From positions 470,523-534,522 of the forward strand of contig JAJEKV010000053.1 in NCBI GenBank assembly GCA_021234155.1: DNA of 64,000 bases, written 5' to 3'. Shown here one piece after another: positions 55,986-64,000 of this stretch (positions are counted from its first letter, which is position 1; every line of letters begins with the position of its first letter). The notes under the pieces were generated by a model. It saw only the letters and a list, made by a program, of their open reading frames with translations. It made no database searches and was not told the origin of the DNA. The stretch comes from Isoetes taiwanensis (taxonomy: Eukaryota > Streptophyta > Lycopodiopsida > Isoetales > Isoetaceae). The translations under genes and the position numbers were made by a program.

Positions 55986-56535
55986 AAGATTCTATAAAGA
56001 TCCCCTTAGATTCTCTTAGATTCATTTAGGTTTTATCAGATTGCCCTTAGATTCAAATAGATTCTATAGAGATTCCCTTAGATACTCTAAGATTTCATCA
56101 ACATTTTCTTAGATTCCCTTAGATTTTATGAAGATTCCTTTAGATCCCCTAGATTTTAAGAGATTCCCTTAGGCTTGTAAATATTTTCCAAGATTCTCTT
56201 ACATTTTATAAGATTTTCTTACATTCTATTAGATTCTTCTGGATTCCTTTACATTCTAGAACTTTTTAGAACATTCTAAGACTTCCTGGAACATTCTAAG
56301 ACTTTCAATATATTCTAGAACTTTCTGGAAGTATTTCCCTAGATTTCCTTACATTCCCGTAGATTCCCCTACATTCTAGAACATTCTAAAACTTATTAGA
56401 ACAATTTGGAACTTTCTAGAAGAATTTTCTTAGGTCCCCCCTAGATTCTCTTATGCTCTAGAACTTTCTAGAAGATTCTAGAACTTTCTAGAGCCTTCCA
56501 GAACATTCTAGAACCTTCTTGAACTAGCTAGAATG
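55986..56535. repeat. AGATTCT / TTCTAGAA-rich degenerate repeat
   Basis: 'ttagattc', 'agattct' and 'ccttagatt' words give way to 'ttctagaac(t/a)tt' words. TTCTAGAA and its near variants recur every 10-20 bp between 56,255 and 56,530. TTCnnGAA is the core of a heat-shock element, but here it is embedded in a longer degenerate satellite-like array. Confidence 0.8.
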
Positions 56536-56604
56536 TTATAGTTTATTTTATCTTAATGGGAACCTGCGCTTAAGTATATGCGAAAAATAAATTACTTATA
56601 GAAT

Positions 56605-56685
56605 TAATGCTTGGTCTAGTGGTTAGAATGGGGGGTTGGGGGGTCAATGGCCAGGGTTCGAATCCCCCACACAACATAAAAATTT
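56605..56685 (+). repeat. tRNA-like sequence, probable SINE head
   Basis: An A box TGGTCTAGTGG (56,612-56,622) and a perfect B box GGTTCGAATCC (56,655-56,665) are 32 bp apart, as in a pol III tRNA promoter. The bases where an acceptor stem should be do not pair and the T stem has two mismatches, so this is not a functional tRNA. An A/T-rich tail follows. Confidence 0.55.
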
Positions 56686-56714
56686 TAAAAGCCTTTTCCT
56701 AAGGGATGAGCATT

Positions 56715-56955
56715 CAACTTGGGCCGTAGGATCTTGGACCTGATCAAGGGTCGAGATCTCACGCAACATGAGCCATAGGATCTATTACATATAATTTCCA
56801 AAGTCATGTGCACCGTCGGTCAGGATCAGATCAACCTGGACCATAGGATCGTGTCTATACGGATTATATATAAACTCCCAAGCCATCTGGGCCGTAGGAT
56901 ACATCCCAAAGCCACGTGAGCCGTCGGATCTCGAACGGACGGTCGGATAAGCGCG
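56715..56955. repeat. Irregular repeats with CCGTAGGATC / CCGTCGGATC words
   Basis: Variants of '(g/a)(g/c)c(c/a)(g/a)taggatc' or 'ccgtcgg' recur at about 40-bp spacing (56,720, 56,770, 56,815, 56,840, 56,892, 56,920, 56,940), often preceded by 'catg/cgtga'. Such words are common in plant intergenic repeats; function unknown. Confidence 0.6.
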
Positions 56956-57057
56956 ACAAACATAAGAACATATGTAGAGTAGATAGATAGATATATATTT
57001 ATTTTTTTAATTTTGTCCCCTGCTAGATGTAGTTTATCTCAACAAGCTAGCTGACTT

Positions 57058-59935
57058 AGGAAGCTAGCTGACAAAAAATCAGAATTTAAGTCCGTACTAT
57101 GCATTAATTACGAATTTAATTTAATGTCTTGCTCATCGCAAAGCGGCCTTGACTTCTAACCGCCACAACGGGAGGAATACAGTCCAAACTCCATTCCGCC
57201 AGTTCCTGCTTTGCTTCGTTCTCAATCAAGATGTGATTGGCCACGCCCAAGTGCAAAAGACCAAACTCTAAGACCCAAAACGAAAACCCCGCTAGAACCC
57301 GCAACTCATAGGGTTACGTTTCGAGGCTCTATGCTTGTCGATTTGACTAGGACCTTCGGCGCGGTCTTGACATAGAGGGGTGTTGACGCCGACCGCACGG
57401 ACCCTAAAACCACAGGCGGCTTGCCCCAAAAGTCCTCTCCCGAAGGCCCCGGCGACGGACGGGCAACTTCCCCTCCGGAACCGTGGATCTGTCTCGCCAA
57501 TGGACTCGAACGTCAACATTGCCCTAGGGACCAAGTTTTGTGGCCGTAAGCCCACCCCTCTCAAGAAGCCAAACTATCTCATGTGCAACGCGACTCAATT
57601 AGTCAATTGGCCTAGGAGGTATCAATACCGCAATGTAGGGCGGGTGTTTCTTTGCAAACCTGACCGGTAACTTGGTCCCTAGGGTAATTTTTGGCATTCC
57701 GGACGATGTGGCGAAGTCGGATCGGCATTTCGAGCCTCGCGAATGTCGGGAACGACAAACACTTTGGTTTCTACCGATCGCCGCAAGCGGACGCGGCTCA
57801 GGTTTGATATGTTCTCCTGACGGATGTTGGATTTTTGGACCTTCTGACCGGTTCCTGGAACAAAGATTCAACGGCCGGGATACCGAACCGAGATCCCGGA
57901 GTGTGGTCTTTAGCGTCACGGGGCGGAGCCGCCGCCAAGAAAGGTCCGGGAAGCTTTTTTGGCTCGCCTCGGGTTCTGACTCTCCCCTCTAATGAGGAGG
58001 GCCTTGCAAGGTCCTGGCCTTGTTTGACTTGGGCAAAGTCTTGCCGCCAACAAAGCGTCTCTGACCGCTCTTAGTGCAAACTATTTGATCTAAAACCATA
58101 TCCAAAATTTTTGAAAGTTGGCCTCAGATGTTGGCGGCGACTTAGAAGCTAGCCGACAAAAAATCAGAATTTAAGTCCGTTTCATGCATTAATTACGAAT
58201 TTATTTAATGTCTTGCTACCGCAAAAGCCGGCCTTGACTTCTAACTCACAACGGAGGAGTACGTCCAAACTCCATTCCGTCAGTTCTTGCTTCGCTTCAA
58301 CTGCATGTGATCGGCCACGTCCCAAGTGCAAAAGACCAAAACTGGCACCCAAAACGCAAACCCCAGCAGTAGAACCTCGCAACTCATGGGGTTTACGCTT
58401 GGAGGCTCTATCCTGTCGATTTGACTAGGACCTTGCGCCGCGGTCTTGAGGTAGAGTGGGTGTTGATGCCAGAGCACGGACCATAAAACCACCCGGAAGC
58501 AGCTTTTGCCCCAAAATTCCTCTCCGGCCCCCCGGCGTAATTTGACGGGAACTTCCCTCTCCTGAACCGTGGAGTCTCCTCGCCAATGGACTCGAACGCC
58601 GACATTGCCCTAGGGGACCAAGTTTTGTGGCGGAAGCCCACCCCTTCTCAAGAAGCGCAAACTATCTCATATGTGCAACACACTCGTAGTCAATTGGCCT
58701 AGGAGGTGGTCACGAATACCGCAAATGTAGGGCGAAGTGTTTCTTTCTTTGCAAAACCAACCGTGGTAACTTGGTCCCTAGGGTAATTTTGGCATTCCGG
58801 ACGATGTGGCGGCGGATGATCGGCATTTCGGAGCCTCCGCAATGTCCGAACGACAAAACATTTTGGTTTCTACACTGCCGCCGCAAGGACGCCATGTTTG
58901 ATATGTTCTTCCTGGACGGATGTTGGATTTTTGGACCTTCGACCAGGTTTCCCGGAACAAAGGATTCAACGGCCGGATACTGGAACCGAGATCCCGAGTG
59001 TGATTCTTTAGCGACGCCACGGGCGAGCGCCGCCGTAAAAGGCTGCCTCAGAAGCTTTTGGGGCTCGCCCTGGGTTCGAATCCCCCTCTAATGAGGAGGC
59101 CTTGCAAGGTCCTCGCCTTGTTTGACTTGGGCAAGTGTGCTACCGGGCTGCCCAACAACAAAATGCCCGGACCGCCTCTAGTGCAAACTATTTGATCTAA
59201 ACCATATCCAAAATTTTTGAAAGTTGGCCTCTGTGTTGGCGATGACTTAGGAAGCTAGCTCTACAAAAATCCGAATTTAAGTCCGCATCATGCATTAATT
59301 ACGAATTTACTTAATGTCTTGCTACTGCAAAGCTGGCCTTGACTTCTAACCGCCACAACGGGAGGAGTACAGTCCAAACTCCATTCCGCCAGTTCCCCTT
59401 GCTTCGCTCTCAACTGCATGTGATCGGCCACGCCCCAAGTGCAAAAGACCAAAACTGCGGACTTCCAAAACGCAAAACCCCGCAGAACCCTCGCAACTCA
59501 TAGGGTTTACGCTTTGAGGCTCTATCCTTGTCGATTTGACTAGGACCTTGGCTCGCGTCTTGAGGTAGAGGGGGGTGTTGACGCCGCAGAGCACGGACCC
59601 TAAAACCACCCAAGCGGCTTGCCCCAAAATTCCTCTCCGGCGTTCCAGGCGGACGGGCAACTTCCCTCTCCGAACCGCGGATCCGCTCCGCCAATGGACT
59701 TCGGGGACATCGACATTGCCCTAGGGACCAAGTTTTGTGGGCCGTAAGCCCACACCTTCTCGAAGAAGCGCCCAACTATCTCATGTGCAACACACTCGTA
59801 ATCAATTGGCCTAGAGGTGGTCAAACACCGCAATGTAGGGCGAAGTGTGTCGCTTTTTTGCAAACCGACCGCGGTAACTTAGTCCATAGGGTAATTTTGG
59901 CATTCCAAACGATGTTTATCAGCCAAAGATTAATT
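57058..59935. repeat. Three tandem copies of a 1.1-kb unit
   Basis: Units start with 'gaagctag' and 'aatttaagtccg' at about 57,058, 58,143 and 59,248; the last is cut at about 59,935 by a T run. Landmarks in each include 'tgcattaattacgaattta', 'cttgacttctaac', 'ccctagggaccaagttttgt', and (units 1 and 2) 'atgttggatttttgga' and 'aatgaggag'. Unit 2 has 'gggttcgaatccccctct', a B-box-like word. Copies differ mainly by short indels and at CAG/CTG. Frames on both strands are open over 60-120 codons but are not shared intact among units, so I do not call a gene. Confidence 0.9.
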
Positions 59936-59958
59936 TTTTTTTTTTTTTTTTTTTTTTT
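59936..59958. repeat. Poly(T) run
   Basis: About 22 T at the junction between tandem unit 3 and the next direct repeat. The second copy of that repeat (62,887) begins after only six T. Confidence 0.9.
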
Positions 59959-61066
59959 GTTGTCCAAAGACGCAAAAAGTTAAAATGAAGCCGAATAAGT
60001 ACATGTTCAATGGATTTGGGATGTGTAACACATCCTTCATTTTAAAGTTCCCTTCATTTTAGGGTTCACAAAAATGGTAAGATAAGATTGCTCAACTCCA
60101 TCAACTATGGAAGCATTGGCATATATTGAAGGCAAATTACATCGTTGACATGGACAAAATGGTAAGGATGAACATTTCAACTTCTTTAGCATGACTAAAT
60201 GACTAGAGTAACTTTATGGGTTGCCCATGAACTCTTGAAACGTAAATGCCACTTGGAGATTTTTGCTTTTTGAAAGAACTTAGGTAAGAAAAAGTTATAT
60301 TTTATGCAAAGGGCCTTTTCAAGATTATCGTATTGACCTTTATGTACTTTTTTATTATATTGAAGGCATGTTTGCCACTTGTCCAAACCTAGCAAGTTTG
60401 GATTGCATGCACAATTTTATAATGTTTGTGGTTTATAGGGCTACGAATATCATGCCATGCTTTTTATGGATGAATATTATCCTCCGATATGCCCTTCTAA
60501 TTCTCATATTTACCCTAACATTTGTGGCATTGGATTTTCGTGGCCTAGTTTGCCCTAACATTTTTGCCTTGCAATTTTCGCTACACGAGCATAGCAAAGG
60601 GGTCGATCTATAACTTGATCCGATGCTACACTATCCAATTTGATTCTAGCAGAGTTACAGTTGCCTAAGGCTTACTGGCTAGTCTAAGAGCACATTTGAA
60701 CTGTGGGCATTGATACAAAGGTTACATGTAGAACAAGAATACAAGGAATATAAGAAGAGGCAAACAGATTCTCGCCAGGGGACTTCGGATCAGAATTTGA
60801 TTTGCTCATCTTTTACCTTTTAGCAAGAAGAAGGGGATCTTGGCATGTCGGTTCTTGGACTGAACAAATTGATTATGGATCTAGTTTTCCCGAGCAAGCC
60901 AATGGTGCTGATCTTATTCTCAAGCAATCTTATTCCCAAGTATTATAGAAAAAGAATTCTATTAGCAAAAGCAATGGCAAGTTGGAGCAAAGGTCTTCGG
61001 ACGCCACATTCAAATTCAAACCCCATCGTTATATCTTTTGATTTAAGTCCTTTACATCATATTTGT
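59957..61066. repeat. Direct repeat of at least 1.1 kb, copy 1
   Basis: Matches 62,893-64,000 from 'ttgtccaaagacgcaaaa' to 'cctttacatcatatttgttg' with small indels. Plus-strand frames (for example 60,845-61,177) are partly open in both copies but share no recognisable domain. Spacing is 2.94 kb. Confidence 0.95.
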
Positions 61067-62892
61067 TGGCATGGCTTATTAGCTCGTTTATCTCTGAAAT
61101 TAATGCCGCATTATGATATGCTTAAGGCCATTTATGCAATGGCGATAGATCATCGCTCAACGCATGAACTAAATTGATGATGTTCATTTGCTAAAATTAT
61201 CACCACCCATTATGTCAGTCCCCCACGTCAAGCCATTAAAGGTGACTATGTAATCCAGTTTGGATGTAGTTAACCCGGTGATATAATTTATTAAATGCTT
61301 TAAAGGATTATAAAGTGTGTTGAGCATGATGCTTCACGATTGGGAGCAGTCCACTAACGGGAAGCACTCATCTTGAAAACCAAGAATGCAAAGCTACATT
61401 TGTTTACATTTTTTCATTTTGCATTCTAACAAAATATTTGGCCCATTTAGGGAAACTTCTATCAAGGTGAAGGGTGTTAAACCCAAGAAGTTCATAGCTT
61501 ACCCGCTTTGTAGCTTAGGCTTTTACCCTCTTAAGGCTAATCGTCCTTTGGTTCTCATCAAGTGCTCGAACTTCTTGCTCTTTGTTTTGAAGTTGTGAGA
61601 AATGCAATATTTTATTCGCTTACACTAAAGATGAAAGCTAAGGATGATTCAAGATCAACTTTCAACATGGCTTCAACAAAGCAGATATCACTTTGAAAGT
61701 ATACTTTTTATTCTCAAATGGCAATATATTTTTGTGGTCTTGGATATAAAGTCAAGAAATGATTATCGTACTTCTTCGAAAGTATTTAATGGAATTAAAT
61801 TTTGATACTTTGTAACCGTGATAAGGCTTAGGTTAGTTGGCACCGTTCTAACCTAAAAGGTCAAATGTATCCGAAAATGGTCTTTGCATGAAGTCCATTG
61901 GATGGTAAAAAGTCCGTGGTAAACGGATTTAAAGGTTTTTTTCTCTTCACCCAGTTCTCTAGTTTTACTAGAGACCTTAATCATGGTTACTACTGTGTTT
62001 CAGGTGTGAATATTGAGTTACTAATGGCATTTACATAATTTCGTACTGATACGCATTGGATATTTATAGGAATTGGTTGAAAATGATGATTCTGATACAA
62101 GTAATCTTTATAAGTACAACTCAAGGACTATGATTGCAGAACTGACAGCCAGGCTCTGCAGTTCAGACTATTGTGACATACTATTATCTATTATCTGCAG
62201 ACATGGCTCTGATCAGACCTAACTTGTCTTGATTACGAGGGGCTTTTCGTTTACTGAAAATATCAACACAAAATGCCAAGCTGACATTTGTAGCTTGAGC
62301 AACACAAAAGGCTCATGCCTGACAATTTTCCATATGGCCTCATCTAAAGCGCTTTAAGTCAAGGTTAAAAAGTTCTTTTTGCTTAACTCAGTTCTTTGGT
62401 TTAACCAAGGACTTTGGCTATGGTCTTTTATTCAGTGTGACTTCCATTCATAAACTAACTTATTACTATTCATATGATACAGGAAAAGAGTCTTCTTTCA
62501 TTGAAAATAGAAAAGCAAAATGCCAAGCCGACATTTGTAGCTTGATAAACAAAAAGTCACAGGGGATGACAATTTGCCATATGGCTACATCTTATACTTG
62601 CATTTGCCAAAAATAGATTTACAAAGGAAGACATAACTAAACTAGTGATGCGATCTCTTAGCGAGAAACAATTTCCTCGGAATTCTATGCAATGTGGTCG
62701 ATACACGCAAAGCACTCAAAGAAATGCGGTAAGTATAATCTATTTTGAATATGGAGTAGAAATAAGTTAGCATGGGAGGGGGGCCTTTGTTACAACAAGG
62801 CCCCGCTCTCCTTGTTGTAACTCATGAATTATAGATATGTTGTCTATGATGGAAAAAGGTCCCCAAACTGCGGTTGGAGGAAGGATTTTTTA
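61067..62892. other. Spacer between the two direct repeats, no gene recognised
   Basis: AT-rich. Within it 'aa(a)tgccaag(c)tgacatttgta' followed by 'gcttga' occurs twice (62,270 and 62,520), as does 'tttgccatatggc'-like sequence, showing a local 250-bp duplication. If the flanks were LTRs this would be the internal part, but I see no PBS, PPT or pol. Confidence 0.5.
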
Positions 62893-64000
62893 TTGTTGTC
62901 CAAAGACGCAAAAGTTAAATGAAGCCGAATAAGTACATGTTCAATGGATTTGGGATGTGTAACACATCCTTCATTTTAAAGTTCCCTTCATTTTAGGGTT
63001 CACAAAAATGGTAAGATAAGATTGCTCAACTCCATCAACTATGGAAGCATTGGCATATATTGAAGGCAAATTACATCGTTGACATGGACAAAATGGTAAG
63101 GATGAACATTTCTCAACTTTTTAGCATGACTAAATGACTAGAGTAACTTTATGGGTTGCCCATGAACTCTTGAAACGTAAATGCCACTTGGAGATTTTGC
63201 TTTTGAAAGAACTTAGGTAAGAAAAGTTATATTTTATGCAAAGGGCCTTTTCAAGATTATCGTATTGACCTTTATGTACTTTTTTTATTATATTGAAGGC
63301 ATGTTTGCCACTTGTCCAAACCTAGCAAGTTTGGATTGCATGCACAATTTTATAATGTTTGTGGTTTATAGGGCTACGAATATCATGCCATGCTTTTGCG
63401 GGATGAATATTATCCTCTGATATGCCCTTCTAATTCTGTTATTTACCCTAACATTTGTGGCATTGAGTTTCGTGGCCTAGTTTGCCCTAACATTTTTTGC
63501 CTTGCAATTTTAAGCTACGAAAGCATAGCAAAGGGCCGATCTATAACTTGATCCGATGCTACACTATCCAATTTGATTCTAGCAGAGTTACAGCTTGCCT
63601 AAGGCTTACGACTAGTCTAAGAGCACATTTGAACTGGTGGGCATTGATACAAGGGTTACGTGTAGAACAAGAATACAAGGAATATAAGAAGAGGCGCAGA
63701 TTCTCGGGACTTCTCGGATCCGCAAATTCGATTTGCTCATCTTATAGCTTTAGCAAGAAGAAGGGGATCTTGGCATGTCGGTTCTGGACTCAAACAAATT
63801 GATTATGGATCTAGTTTTCCCGAAAGCAAGCCAATGGTGCCGATCTTATTCTCAAGCAATCTTATTCCCAAGTATTATAGAAAAAAGGATTCTATTAGCA
63901 AAAGCAATGGCAAGTTGGAGCAAAGCTTTGGGACGCCACATTCAAATTCAAACCCCATCGTTATATCTTTTGATTTAAGTCCTTTACATCATATTTGTTG
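62893..64000. repeat. Direct repeat of at least 1.1 kb, copy 2, running off the window
   Basis: Same orientation as copy 1 and still matching at the last base, so the true length is greater than 1.1 kb. Confidence 0.95.

Noticed and set aside
56605..56685. Functional tRNA gene
   Set aside because: A and B boxes are good but the acceptor stem does not pair and the T stem has mismatches.
57058..59935. CRISPR array or LTR pair from the repeated units
   Set aside because: Units are 1.1 kb and contiguous with no short repeat and spacer structure, and there are three of them head to tail; this is a tandem array in plant DNA.
60845..61177. Organelle-derived gene (considered because the frame is rich in hydrophobic and basic residues)
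   Set aside because: No plastid or mitochondrial protein is recognisable in any frame, and the sequence is part of a nuclear direct repeat.

Overview
The window is nuclear DNA from a plant with a large, transposon-rich genome. Supporting signs are a chromodomain-type Ty3/gypsy element primed by initiator tRNA-Met, Ty1/copia and LINE remnants, a CACTA-like end, and exons with GT-AG introns. There are no bacterial operons, ribosome binding sites or CRISPR arrays. The repeat families and the unusual cut-and-paste element at 39.6-49.2 kb make me favour a fern or lycophyte, but this is an impression and cannot be settled from the window.

Layout. 1-19.4 kb: low-gene DNA with many short local duplications, two LINE-like 3' tails, and minus-strand exon-like pieces of an unrecognised gene at 17.2-18.7 kb. 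19.42-19.77 kb: a run of N whose two edges are an inverted repeat. 19.77-31.45 kb: one nearly full-length Ty3/gypsy element (partial 5' LTR, PBS, an extra ORF before gag, gag, RT, RNase H, integrase, chromodomain-like tail, PPT, 3' LTR), inserted in a Ty1/copia element whose RNase H continues at 31.45-31.92 kb. 32.2-32.5 kb: the first exon of a secreted or ER protein gene on the minus strand, cut off by the copia remnant. 35.06-37.3 kb: a LINE on the minus strand with ORF1 and endonuclease but no reverse transcriptase. 37.5-38.77 and 49.68-50.94 kb: a 1.26-kb direct repeat, probably LTRs. 50.94-51.97 kb: a second copy of the gypsy pre-gag ORF. 51.97-53.82 kb: copia gag and integrase (minus). 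53.82-55.65 kb: a CACTA-like element. 55.7-57 kb: TTCTAGAA-rich repeats and a tRNA-like SINE head. 57.06-59.94 kb: three tandem copies of a 1.1-kb unit. 59.96-64 kb: two direct copies of a segment of at least 1.1 kb that runs off the window.

The most interesting object is a 9.59-kb DNA transposon (39,589-49,178) with matching terminal inverted repeats and an AAAT duplication at both ends. It carries two convergent genes. The plus-strand gene encodes a transposase-like protein with acidic motifs. The minus-strand gene has at least six exons with good splice sites and encodes a protein ending in a NIF/FCP1-type HAD phosphatase domain. Each gene has one large intron with about 0.5 kb of CCACCA repeat in the same orientation relative to its own coding strand, so the two tracts form a large inverted repeat. 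A third minus-strand ORF lies in the first gene's intron.

A caution applies throughout. Differences between repeat copies cluster at CAG/CTG (for example CAGCA becoming CGGC, or CTGAG becoming CGAG). This looks like long-read miscalling at methylated CHG sites, so many frameshifts and stops may be sequence errors rather than biological decay.
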